The translations under genes were made by a program, and so were the position numbers. Shown in pieces: positions 1 through 10,116 of a DNA stretch of 64,000 nucleotides; the first letter of the stretch is position 1, and each line of letters starts with the position of its first letter. Under the pieces are notes generated by a model that saw only the letters and a program-made list of their open reading frames with translations, ran no database searches and was not told the DNA's origin. The DNA lies in assembly GCA_039707465.1 (NCBI GenBank), contig CM077648.1, positions 16,633,119-16,697,118 of the forward strand, read 5' to 3'. This DNA is from Rhabdophis nuchalis. Lineage: Eukaryota > Chordata > Lepidosauria > Squamata > Natricidae.

Positions 1-225
1 CCAATTCCTTCAAACCTTGTTTATATGTTTTTGCCTCCAGTCCCCTAATCCTCTTTCTTGCTCTTTGCACTCTTTCTAGAATGTCAACATTTTTTTTTAT
101 ATTGTGGCGACCAAAATTGAGTATTATCAAGGTATTATCAAGTACTATTAACACTTGCCATCTTGATTCTATCGTCTGTTAATGCAGCCTGGGACTATGT
201 AAGCTTTTTTGGCAGCTCCACACTT
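1..225 (-). repeat. CR1 LINE fragment (antisense)
   Basis: The sequence matches, at lower identity, the antisense CR1 text seen again near 3450-3650, including the tract reading ctttttggcagct. It is cut by the window edge and heavily decayed, with no coding frame left. Confidence 0.75.
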
Positions 226-404
226 CTGAATTTATTGTTGATTTATGGTTCTTGAAATTCCAACTACTTGTGCATGAGGGTTTGAGGGGGAGGGGAGGAA
301 AATATCGTCAGAATAATTCTTGTGATTTATTTGTAGAAGTTCAGGGAGATCTGAAGGGGAAGTGGGACCAAGTTTCATGCAAACTCTATTGTTTTGTCTC
401 TACT

Positions 405-779
405 ACACATGCACAGGGGGACATGGTGGCTCAGTGGCTAAGACGCTGAGCTTGTCGATCAGAAAGGTCGGCAGTTCAGCGGTTTGAATCCCTAACGCTG
501 CGGAACAGAGTGAGCTCCCATTACTTGTCCCAGCTTCTGCCAGCCTAGCAGTTTAAAAACATGTAAAGATTGCAAGTAGAAAAATAGGTACCACCTTTGT
601 GGGAAGGTAACAGAGTTCTGTGTGCCTTCGGTATTTAGTGATGCTGGCTACATGGCCATGGAGACGTCTTTGGACAGTGCTGGCTTTTCGGCTTTGAAAC
701 AGAGATGAGCACTGCTTCCTAGAGTCAGGAACGATTAGCACATATGTGCAAGGGGAAACTTTGCCTTTACACATGCACA
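405..779 (+). mobile_element. Sauria-type tRNA-derived SINE with 11-bp TSD
   Basis: The element occupies about 416-768. It has a tRNA-like head (A-box-like GTGGCTCAGTGGC, B-box-like GGTTTGAATCCC), a central body, and a 3' end of the type gggaaCtttgccttta shared with squamate BovB LINEs. It is flanked by exact direct repeats ACACATGCACA at 405-415 and 769-779, which shows a complete L1/RTE-style retroposition. The Sauria SINE name is from memory of the family. Confidence 0.8.
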
Positions 780-1435
780 AGCAATTGCTGCTTTATAAAT
801 TCTAGGATGGTCAGAGGGCCAGACCCCCTGTTAATCTAGGATTCATTAAGCAAGAAAGAGGAATTATTTTTAAACTCTACAATAAAGTGATTGATTGATT
901 ATGTGCCATCAGATTAGTGCCAATTCACACAGAGCTATACAAAGAGAATCCAAAACAATGTCAATTTTCATGAATGGAAGGATGATTGTTAATCAATTTT
1001 AGGGTGTGGTTTTCTTTCAAGGAGAACAGGGAAATAATCACTTGTGAATTATCACTTTGGTCCTGCTATTACTATAATGTCTTACTTGGGCAAACAAGCA
1101 AGGACATCCTAAATGTATACTTATTATATACTTATTATATTCCTTATTTCTTAACTGCCTATATTCCTCAGAAAGGGACTTTGGGCAGCATCATACAATG
1201 GACTCAATATATAAACAACACACATCACTAAAATTAACATATTAAAATTAATTGAGGATTTAAAAATTGTAAATTATAAAACATAGCATTATAAAATTTC
1301 AATGAAGTAAAAAAAAAAAATCCAAAGGGGAATTTAGCAAATAGTTATACAGGCAGCCGGGGGGTGGGGGGTTCTAATGGAGCCAGCTAACCTCATAGTT
1401 GTGTGGTCTTCTGTGGCCCCCTGCAAGGCTACACA
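780..1435. other. Unassigned AT-rich sequence
   Basis: I see no gene or complete element. The stretch around 895-950 (gattgattatgtgccatcag) looks like a decayed dispersed repeat. The A-run near 1310-1320 may be an old poly(A) tail. Confidence 0.4.
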
Positions 1436-1640
1436 CAGGGGTGAAATTCAGCAGGTTTTGACCGGTTCTGGAGAACCGGTAGCGGAAATTTTGAGTAGTT
1501 TGGAGAACCGGTAAATGCCACCTCTGGCTGGCCCCAGGAGTGGGGTGGGAATGGGGATTTTGCAGTATCCTTTTCCTGCCATGCCCACCAAGCCATACCC
1601 ACAGAACCAGGAGTTAAAAAAAAAATGGATTTCACCACTG
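1436..1640 (+). mobile_element. hAT-type MITE, exact 8-bp TSD
   Basis: It starts CAGGGGTGAAATTC and ends with the inverted form GGATTTCACCACTG. The flanks carry identical 8-bp repeats GCTACACA (1428-1435 and 1641-1648). The interior contains the family-wide phrase ctggctggcccca. An 8-bp TSD with CAG..CTG termini is the signature of hAT transposons; no transposase is encoded. Confidence 0.85.
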
Positions 1641-1795
1641 GCTACACAGCCAAATTTTGACCCCTTTATGAAAGCCAGGAGTGGTGGTGGGGGCTGCATC
1701 ACTTCTGGGGGGTGAGATGTTCCATAATGCAAGGGCAAACACAGAGAAGGTTCTTCTCCTAGGCGCTGTCAGTCAAAACTCTTTGTGTTAGGTTC

Positions 1796-2000
1796 TGGGT
1801 GAAGAATGGAGACGAGGCCTGGGTGACCTCTAACAGCTCTTTATTCAATAATCCCTGTGAGGTAACTGTCTCTCCCTGGCTGGCACAGCTCCTTTTATAG
1901 GGAAGCTGATGAGCCCACAGCCAATCACGCGGGAGTATTTTCTCGCGCCAACAGAGGACCAGACTGGGAACTTCAACTGACAACTATATGCAATACATAA
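1796..2000 (-). repeat. LTR-like fragment with TATA and poly(A) signals
   Basis: Read on the minus strand, the segment has a TATA-like CCTATAAAAGGAG (near 1893-1905) followed downstream by AATAAAGAGC (near 1840-1850), the order expected of U3-R in an LTR. The plus strand begins TGTTAGG at 1796. I cannot fix the far boundary or find an internal region. Confidence 0.4.
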
Positions 2001-2118
2001 TGTTGTGTTGTGGGCTTCAGTAGGCAAGAACCAGACCAGCCTGGCAGCAACAGCGTTTGTTGACTCAAAAATGGAACTGAGGAACTGCAGGCAAATGCCT
2101 GTGATTTATACTCTAGGC

Positions 2119-2210
2119 CAGGGGTGTCCAAACTTTTTGCAAGGAGGGCCAGATTTGGTGAGGTGAAAATGTGTCTGGCTGACCATTCAGCCTAACATTC
2201 TTTGAACCAT
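2119..2210 (+). repeat. hAT element terminal fragment
   Basis: It begins CAGGGGTGTCCAAACT, a hAT-style terminus like those at 48386 and 62668. The matching right terminus is not evident, so this is a partial copy. Confidence 0.5.
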
Positions 2211-2257
2211 TAACTTTAAATCCAGATGAACTATTTTATGAAAGACTAAACAAATAT

Positions 2258-2680
2258 ATATAAGCCAGTATTCTTAAAGAGTATATGTAGCTTTAAGAAC
2301 TATGTTGGATTCTGATTGGCTGTGCTTCTCAGCTCTACCATAAAAGGAAGCTCAGAAACACAGTTCATTCCCTTTTCGATTCCCTTTGATTCCTCTGCTT
2401 ACTGTTTGCCGTTGAAACTGAAGACTGAAGAAAGAAGAAGTATTTGCTTTGCATCACTGTAAGATAACTCTGTGTTTTGGTGAAGGACTGTTATTGTTTG
2501 AGAAGTTAGTATCACTGGTCGGAAGAAGTATTTTAGTTGCTACAAAGTAAAGACTATTTATTTTCTTACTATCAGTGGTTTAGAGTTTGTGTGTGGTCAA
2601 AGCAACGTATCTTTTTACTCTCTGGTGTATTTCACTATTCCGCATTTATTTTCTAACAGGGGTGTTTGTTACCCCTAACA
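2258..2680 (+). repeat. LTR (solo or fragment), same family as 18442-18891
   Basis: This segment aligns along most of its length with the reverse complement of 18442-18891. Shared blocks are the CATAAAAGG TATA-like box (near 2340), taagataactctgtgtttt, agtaaagactattta and the 3' end GGGGTGTTTGTTACCCCTAACA. The 3' boundary (ACA at 2680) is clear; the 5' edge is decayed. I found no internal coding region. Confidence 0.6.
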
Positions 2681-3035
2681 CTGGTTACGGGACCAGAGTT
2701 GTAACACTGGTTCTGAACTCAGAATTGCTAACACTTCCCACAGTTGGAGTCATGCAAAGGTTACTTCAGCCCAGCTCAACAGACAGGGTCATCTAAAGGT
2801 GAATCCCCTTTAGCATAACTAGTATGTACATTTAATACATAACACATAAGACTCTGATAGGTTTGTAGCATACCTTCCCTGCAAGATTGAGGATGATGTC
2901 AAAATGTTCTCCTCTCACTGTCTACAAATAGGATGGGAGAAATGTATTTATTAATTTGATGCTCTCAGGTCAGTTTGGATTCCCGGTGACTTCCTGCATG
3001 TTTCATGGCAAGGTTTTTCAGAAGTGACCTTACAA

Positions 3036-3960
3036 TAATACAATAATACAATAGCAGAGTTAGAAGGAACCTTGTAGGTCTTCTAGTCCAACCCCCTGCG
3101 TGGGCAGGAACTTTACACCATTTCACACAAATGGCTATCTAACATCTTCTTAAAGACTTCCAGGGTTGGGGCATTCACAACTTCTGGAGGCAAGCTGTTC
3201 CAGAGGTTAATTGTTCTAACTGTCAGGAAATTTCTCCTTAGTTCTAAGTTGCTTCTCTCCTTGATTAGTTTCCACCCATTGCTTCTTGTCCTGCCCCCAG
3301 GTGCCTTGGAGAATAGTTTGACTCCCTCTTCTTTGTGGCACCCTCTGAGATATTGGAACACTGCTATCATGTCTCCCCTGGTCCTTCTCTTCATCAAACT
3401 AGACATACCCAGTTCCTGCAACCGTTCTTCATATCTTCCAGTTCTTCCAGTCCCCTAATCATCTTGGTTGCTCTTCTCTGCACTCTTTCCAGAGTCTCCA
3501 CGTCTTTTCTACATCGTGGCAACCAAAACTGTATGCAGTATTCCAAGTGTGGCCTTACCAAGGCACTATACAGTGGCATTAACACTTCACGTGATCTAGA
3601 TTCTATCCCTCTGTTTATGCAGCCTAGAACTGTGTTGGCTTTTTTGGCAGCTGCTGCACACTGCTGGCTCATATTTAAATGGTTGTCCACTAGGATTCCA
3701 AGATCCCTCTCACAGTTGCTACTATTGAGCAAGGTACCATCTATACTGTACTTGTGCATTTTGTTTTTCTTGTCTAAATGTAGAACCTTACTTTTTTCAC
3801 AATTGAATTTCATTTTGTTAGATAGTGTCCAATGTTCAAGTTTGTCAAGATCCTTCTGTATCTTAAGCCTATCTTCTGGAGTGTTGGCTATTCCTGCCAG
3901 CTTGGTGTCGCCTGCAAATTTGATGAGTTCCCCATTTATCCCCTCATCCAAATCACCTTG
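3036..3960 (-). pseudogene. CR1 LINE ORF2 3' portion (broken reverse transcriptase)
   Basis: On the minus strand two frames encode the end of CR1 ORF2. The first (about 3394-3960) carries [16 protein letters not shown], equivalent to the FADD-containing RT block with the first D changed to G, followed by the [13 protein letters not shown] region. The second (3113-3421) carries NLWNSLPPEVV. The two are in different frames, so at least one frameshift separates them. The 3' end (near 3036-3110) has the CR1 tail agagttagaaggaacctt. It is 5'-truncated and inactive. Confidence 0.85.
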
Positions 3961-4099
3961 GCATTGGCTAAGAGAGAATGCCGAATGCCATACACCATAC
4001 CAGCTCTCTGATGAAGAATTAGAGATAATCATTTTGGCCTATTTACATGTGATTTTTGTACACTGCAAGAAGGCCCACGAAAAGCAGGCTAGATATCCT

Positions 4100-4798
4100 A
4101 TAAACAAATAATCCAGGATGAATAGAATTCCAAGTCAAACCCAAGGCTGCTCAATTTCAGATGCAGCTGGACATTTGCAGCATCTACAATATGCAATCAA
4201 ATGTTGTCTCAGAGGTGCTTGTTCAAAGGGAACAGGGCTGTTTTTTTCCTTGAGGAAGAAGAAGAAAAAGACATTTCGTTTCTCACCCAAGAAGTTTCAT
4301 TTCTGGCAGGATGGGGGAAGTGATGGAAGGATTAATTCTAATAGGATGATGGGGGGGGGGGGAGATTTTTTGGAAGGATTGTATTTCTTTGTAGTCCTCT
4401 GGTCATTAGCACTCTCCTTGAGAGCTCTTGAGGTCACTTGGGAGCCAGTTACCTTTTGAAAGCACCTTTGAGACAACGAGAATCTCTACAGGCAATCAAA
4501 TGTTCTTTGCCAAGCACGAATGAAGAGGTTGAAACAAATGTCTAGACTTAAATATGAACTTCAAAGTTCCAGTGGTCAACTCTATCTGTAAATAAGATGA
4601 TGTGATTTCATTGGGCAGTGAACTGGAAAAGGTCAAAAGATTGTCCAAGATCTAGTTCCCTCCCACCCAAGCTCTGTCGTCTTTGACATTGCCACGCAAT
4701 GTGCCCAGCTATGAATGAAGACACTGCTTCCTCCACCTTATCCACGAAAAAGTATTAAAAATCCTATGTAGCAAACTACTACATAGTAATAGTAGTAG
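4100..4798. other. Unassigned sequence
   Basis: No gene seen. It includes a short G-run (4349-4361) and ordinary mixed-composition sequence. The open frame at 4118-4459 has no recognisable domain. Confidence 0.35.
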
Positions 4799-4799
4799 A

Positions 4800-5260
4800 G
4801 AGCCAAGGTGGCGCAGTGATTAGAGTGTAGTACTGCAGGCTACTTCAGCTGACTGATAGCTGCAGATCGGCAGTTGAATTCTCACCAATTCTCCTTCGGA
4901 GGTGGGTAAAAGGAGGACCCAGATGGTTGGGGGCAATATGTTGACTCTGTAAATCGCCTAAAGAGCAGGGGTGAAATCCAGCAGGTTCTGACGGGTTCTG
5001 GGAACTGGTAGCAAACATTTTTAGTAGTTTGGAGAACCAGCAAAGACCACCTCTGGCTGGCCCCAGAGCGAGGTGGGAATGGAGATTTTGCAGTATCCTT
5101 CCCCTGCCAAGCCCGCCAAGCCACACCCACCAAGCCACACCACGCCCACCAAGCCACGCCCTCAGAACCGGTAGTAAAAGATTTTGAATTTCACCACTGC
5201 TAGAGAGGGCTGTAAAAGTACTATGAAGCGGTATATAAGTCTAAGTGCTAAGTGCTATTA
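4800..5260 (+). mobile_element. tRNA-derived SINE (type B) split by a hAT MITE
   Basis: The head reads agccaaggtggcgcagtgat and the tail gaagcggtatataagtctaa. A second copy without this interruption lies at 63214-63446. A 234-bp hAT MITE sits inside it at 4966-5199. Confidence 0.75.
4966..5199 (+). mobile_element. hAT-type MITE nested in a SINE
   Basis: The ends are CAGGGGTGAAATCC and GAATTTCACCACTG. Flanking 8-bp repeats are CTAAAGAG (4958-4965) and CTAGAGAG (5200-5207), 7 of 8 matching, with T and A at positions 2 and 7 as in many hAT target sites. It belongs to the same family as 1436-1640 and 17640-17874. Confidence 0.85.
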
Positions 5261-5261
5261 A

Positions 5262-7055
5262 AATATGGCTGCCATTCTCAGCTGAACAACTATTCACGTT
5301 CTTTTTTTGCTTCTCAGATCCAATTAAAATCTTTCCCATTTTCCCAAGTTTCCAGTAGAAAAGGGCTTCTATATTATTTCAACACAGCTTGCAGTGAATG
5401 GATCACTAGATTATTATTTTTTTACTCAACAGGCAGAATCTCCTTATCATATTCAGCTGCCTGTCGATGCGGGTAGGTGAATTATTGTTGTTTAGTGTTT
5501 ATTTACACTTATACAATTAGACCATCGAGTGATTTTAAAGAATCGCACATTGTCAATACTGTGCATTTGCAAACATTCCCTCTTATTTCTCCATATTACT
5601 CAAGGACTAGGGAACCATGATAGCCTTTGCAATCCTTACTTCAGAATAATTACTCTTATCAATGACCTTGACAAAGAAGGCTAGCTTCCTTTCACTCCTC
5701 TCTTGCTTGAGTATTATCTGTTTCATGCAGCTTACATTAGCACTCAAGTAATCCATACAGTGTAATTAACAAGGAATGACCATCATGTCATATATCCAAA
5801 AGAGAAAGAAAATGGATACAGTATGTAGTTTCGGTAGGGTGTCTTTTCTTTTCTATCAGCTAATTGACTCCTCTTCCATCATCCACCCCTCACATATCGA
5901 TTAAAACAAACAGAGATTGACAAAGAAGACATGATGCGTAGTCCGCTATTTCACGGTTTCAGTGCTAATATGAACTAATTTACTTGTGAAACCTGAACTT
6001 CAGGGCTTTGCTTCTTCTCCCTTTTTTTTTTTTTTACTGGAAAAGCTCCATAAATGAAGGGTATTAAACAGATCAGACCTCAGGGAGGACTGGATGGGAG
6101 AGCCAGTGAAATCTGTAAAGATGCCAGTGAAGCCATCTGTTCTTAATGCAGTTGCAAAGCTTTATATTCCAGGACACCCAAATGCTGGGAATTCAGATTA
6201 CAGAGGCCTTTGTTATCTAAACTGATGGCATTTCAGATTTCAATGGCGGAGAGAGAAAAGAGATTACGTTTAAGAGGGGACAACGCTTGGCTAAGACCTC
6301 CTCTTGGATGTATTCCATATACATTGCAAAAGGACAAAAAGGAAAGAGGAAAGAACATCAAATTTCTTAAAGGGCAGATGCAGCAATGCTATGTAATACA
6401 TAGGAAGCCCTTTTTTTTTAAAAAAAGGGAAAGGATGCATGAGAATTTAGGCCTGTTGAACTGCTTACATAAATTAGAATATGCTCAACGTGAGCTGCAA
6501 GAGAGGGGAAAAAAATAGATGATCCCAAGACATATTTCCAAGGCAGAATGCATCTTAATTAGTTGGCTTGGGGGTATGAAGAAAATGCTTGTTATGTCTG
6601 CTTAGATAAGACGGGTCTGTGGGATTTTCAATAATGCTCTTCTGAAAAGCTATTCGTTGGGTTCAGTGTTTTTAAAACCTGGCTTCAATTAAGTTCAAGT
6701 ATCTGTGTTGTATCAGATTTATTAAAACACCTTTCTCCAATATGTATGTTTCTACAATGGCTGGGACTTAGGATAAGACAAATCCTACCATTTCTGGTTA
6801 ATTTAAAGTTTTTTTAAAAAAATCAACCTAAAAGAAAAAAAAAGTATGAAATGGGGGTGGGGGTGGTCAGGAAAGGACAGTGATATTGTTTTTAAAATAA
6901 CCCTTAGTCAAATCTAACAACATCAGTAAACACTGAGTAGAAAGTCAAAAGAATTTGAACAGTGCCAACCAAAATAAACATTTCATGAATGAGGACAAAT
7001 ATACATGTCCCAGGATAATGTTGCAGGATCCAGTCTGGGCTGGTCATTCTGGTGA
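5262..7055. other. Unassigned, apparently single-copy AT-rich sequence
   Basis: I see no convincing gene, exon or element. The 102-codon frame at 6210-6518 contains lysine/phenylalanine runs from an A/T tract and no known motif. Short A- and T-runs at 6018 and 6410 may be old retroposon tails. Confidence 0.35.
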
Positions 7056-7334
7056 GAGAGAAATTTAAGTTTACAGATCAACTGAGTTGGAAGGGATCTT
7101 GTAGGTCATCTAGTCCAATCCCCTGCCCAAGCAGGAGATCTTATACCATTTCCAACAAATGGCAGCCCAATCTCTTCTTGAAAGCCTCCAGTGATGAAGC
7201 TCCCACAATTTCCAAAGGTAACTTCTGTTACATTGGTCAATTGTTCTCACTGCCAGAAAAGTTCTCCTTATTTTTAGGTTGAATCTCTCCTTGATCAGTT
7301 TCCATCCATTGTTCCTTGTCTGGCCTTCGGGTGC
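7056..7334 (-). repeat. CR1 LINE, 3' part upstream of the gypsy insertion
   Basis: Antisense CR1 3' sequence (tggaagggatcttgtaggtca near 7088) runs to 7334, where the LTR element begins. The remainder resumes at 12331. The minus-strand peptide includes APEGQTRNNGWKLIKERFN, typical of CR1 ORF2 C-termini. Confidence 0.85.
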
Positions 7335-7633
7335 TGTTAGATCAGACAAAGGATTCCGACTCAGGCATGGTCAAAACAACAGGAACGTTTATTCACACTA
7401 TTTACAACACACACAAGATTCAACTGGCAAGGTTTCTTCTCTGGCAACCTCTTATATAGAGTTACCAGGCAGGAAACTCCTAGCAATGCACTTGCAACAT
7501 TGTAACTCCTTTCCAGACAGATTCCAGACAGCTTGTCTCTGTTAATCACTGCAGCTGCTGGCTCAGTTCCGGAATGCGGTGACTCATAGGTTACCAGACG
7601 AGCTGTCTGGGACATAGGCTTGGGGACTCAACA
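7335..7633 (-). repeat. 3' LTR of the gypsy element
   Basis: 299 bp, TG..CA on both strands. On the minus strand it holds a TATA-like TATATAAGAGG (rc near 7448-7458) and the poly(A) signal AATAAA (rc at about 7388-7393). By eye it is identical at every position to 12032-12330. Confidence 0.95.
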
Positions 7634-8166
7634 CTCCTTCCCCCATAGTCAGTGCGCATGTGTCTAGGTTCTCTGTCCAACACAGTACATGCGCACGCGT
7701 AGTCGTTCAGATAGGCGGGGCGGTGTCGGGTCCGCCCTGACCGCCTTAGTTCTTGAGGAGGCTCCTCCCTGTGGGACACGGAGCCTTCGCCTACGTCATC
7801 GCGGCCTGCCCTCGGAGGTGGAGTCGCCGTAGGCGGCAATGGCGACCCTAGCAAGTCCGGGTGAGGGGGCGTGGCGACCGGGCTTGAGGTAGTTGGCATT
7901 TGCTGGCGAGTATTATTCTGGTAGGGTGGTTCCCCGATGGGCGAGGCCCCCAGCTGAGAGTCAGATTGGGCTGTGAGGTCCTGGCGGTCTCCCCATGCTG
8001 TTCCCGCCGATACGAGGTCTGGACCGGCTAGGGACTCCGGGGTTCCAAACAACTGCTCGGCTTGAGCAGAGAACAACGGCCCAACGGGGGCCAACGGGCA
8101 GGAACGGCCTGGCGTGGTGACTGCTGTTTCGGGCAGGCGGCGCCTCAGTTGATCCAGGTGGCGCCG
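7591..8166 (-). pseudogene. Gag-Pol C-terminal tail after the second in-frame stop
   Basis: The frame continues without shift past the TAG at 8167-8169. It opens with RRHLDQLRRR, a basic segment usual at the end of gypsy integrases, followed by a Pro/Ser/Thr-rich tail of unknown function. It crosses the polypurine tract and ends 43 bp inside the 3' LTR, where coding overlaps U3. Continuation in frame shows that the TAG interrupts a once longer polyprotein rather than marking its true end. Confidence 0.75.
7634..7645 (-). promoter_or_regulatory. Polypurine tract (plus-strand primer)
   Basis: On the minus strand TGGGGGAAGGAG lies immediately before the 3' LTR start TGTTGAG. This is the expected position and composition of a PPT. 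Confidence 0.85.
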
Positions 8167-10116
8167 CTACTCGGATCCATCCTGAAGGCCGACTCTGTAA
8201 GAACAGGGTCCGGTTACGTCCAAAATGGTTGCGGCAATCCATCGCGGCTCCCCTGAAAAGTTCCTTGCCCAAACCAGGTCCCCAATTTCAAATAAACGAA
8301 GAGTGGGAATCTGCAGGTTGCCCCTCTGCAACCCGTCGTAATCGGGGTGCAGTCTGTCCAGAGTGGTCCGCAAGCGTCGGCCCATCAAGAGCTCCGCGGG
8401 GCTTTTCCCTGTGGCTGGGCAAGGTGTGACATGCTGTCCCAAAAGGTACGCGGCCACCCTTGCCTGCCAGTCCCCTTTATCCAAACGGGCCAAGGCTTCC
8501 TTGACTGAGCGCACGGCTCGTTCCGCGCATCCATTAGACGCCGGGTGATAAGGGGCGACTGGCGCGTGGCGGATCCCTTGGGTGGCCAGAAAGTCCAAGA
8601 AGGTGGACGATTGAAATTGGGGTCCGTTGTCGGACACAACGACGTCCGGCAACCCGTGGGTCGTGAACAGACGGCGCAAGGCACGCACCGTGCTCTCCGC
8701 TGTGGTGGAAGCCATGAGAATCACCTCCACCCAGCGTGAGAACGCATCCACCACCACGAGGAAATTCTGGCCATGGAAGGGACCCGCGAAATCCAAGTGG
8801 AGCCTGGACCATGGGCACCTGGGGGCGTCCCACTCCCTCGGCGGGGAGACCGGCGGGGCCGGCCGGGACGATTGGCAGGAGGAGCAGGCGGCCACCCATT
8901 CCGCCACTTCAGCGTCCATGCCGGGCCACCAGACATAGCTCCGGGCCAATGCCTTCATACGGACGATGCCTGGGTGGTTGGCATGGAGCGACTGAAGAAC
9001 CATGTGCCGGAGAGGGGAAGGGACGATGACCCAATCTCCCCAACACAAGCACCCGCAATGGAGCGAGAGCTCCAGCTGGCGTGACTTGTAAGGCCGAAAG
9101 TTTTCAGCCACACTGCCCGAAGGCCAGCCCCTCAGCACCCATCGGCAGACCTGGGCGAGGACGGGGTCTGCGCGGGTGTGAGCGGCAACGGCGGAAGAGG
9201 ACAGGGGCAAGTCCGACTCCGCGACCATCAGGACAGAGAGAGCAGGCACAGGGGCCGGATCCGGCCCCGGGAGAGGGCAGCGGCTTAGGGCATCAGCATG
9301 CCCTATCTGCTTGCCAGGACGGTATAGCAGCGTATAGTCATACGCTGCCAGGAATTCCGTCCAGTGGGTCATCCTGGGCGACAGGATGGGGGGTGTCGGA
9401 CGGTCACCGGCCAATAGCCCAAGGAGCGGCTTATGGTCCGTGACAACAGAAAAGGTCCGCCCATAGAGGTAATTGTGGAACTTCTTAATCCCGGACACTA
9501 CAGCCAAAGCCTCCTTGTCGATTTGGCTGTAGTTTCTCTCCGTTTGAGACATTGTCCGGGAGTAAAAAGCAATGGGGGCTTCCGAGCCGTCTGGAAAGAC
9601 GTGGCTAAGGACAGCCCCCAGGCCAAAAGGGGAGGCATCGCACGCAAGCGTCAGAGGAAGCCTGTCATGGTACTGGACTAGTACCGCATCTGACGTGAGC
9701 ATGGCTTTGACAGCCGCGAACGCGTGTGCTTCGCGGCTGCCCCAGTGCCAGGCCGCGGATCGGTCGAGCAACCGATGCAGCGGCTCGGCTAGCGATGCCT
9801 TATGGGGAATAAACGGCGCGTAGAAATTCAAAAGGCCGAGGAATGCCTGCAGCTCCGTTTTGGAGGCAGGAGTGGGGGCCTTTTGGATGGCCTCGACCTT
9901 GGAGGGGGTTGGGTGAATTCCTTGGGCGTCAATCATGAAACCCAGGAATTCCACCCTAGGCGCAGCAAACGTACATTTGCTGCGTTTCAACTTTAAACCC
10001 GCGCCCCTGAAAACTCTGAGGACCTTCCGTAACGTTTTGGCGAGTTCTGTTATGCTGGAAGCAGCAATCAGGACGTCGTCAAAATACGGTACAACGCCAG
10101 GGAGCCCATGGAGCAG
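8167..10116 (-). pseudogene. Gypsy pol: end of RT, RNase H and integrase
   Basis: The segment is in the same frame as 10117-11937, directly after the TGA at 10117-10119. The first residues carry the RT active-site motif YFDD (codons near 10073-10084), then VEFLGF of the RT thumb. RNase H follows (LACDASPFGLGAVLS, QIDKEALAVV, VTDHKPL). Integrase has the HHCC zinc site (HANHPGIV through CSSCQ) and the DDE core: DFAGPFHG, VSDNGPQF, then E in CAERAV exactly 35 residues after the second D. A GPY/F-like module (TGPCSYRV) ends it before the TAG at 8167-8169. Apart from the two stops I see no frameshift and every catalytic residue is present. Confidence 0.92.

Noticed and set aside
8385..9443. Several other frames of 60-120 codons on both strands within the gypsy pol region
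   Set aside because: Shadows of the GC-rich pol frame; none has a recognisable domain.
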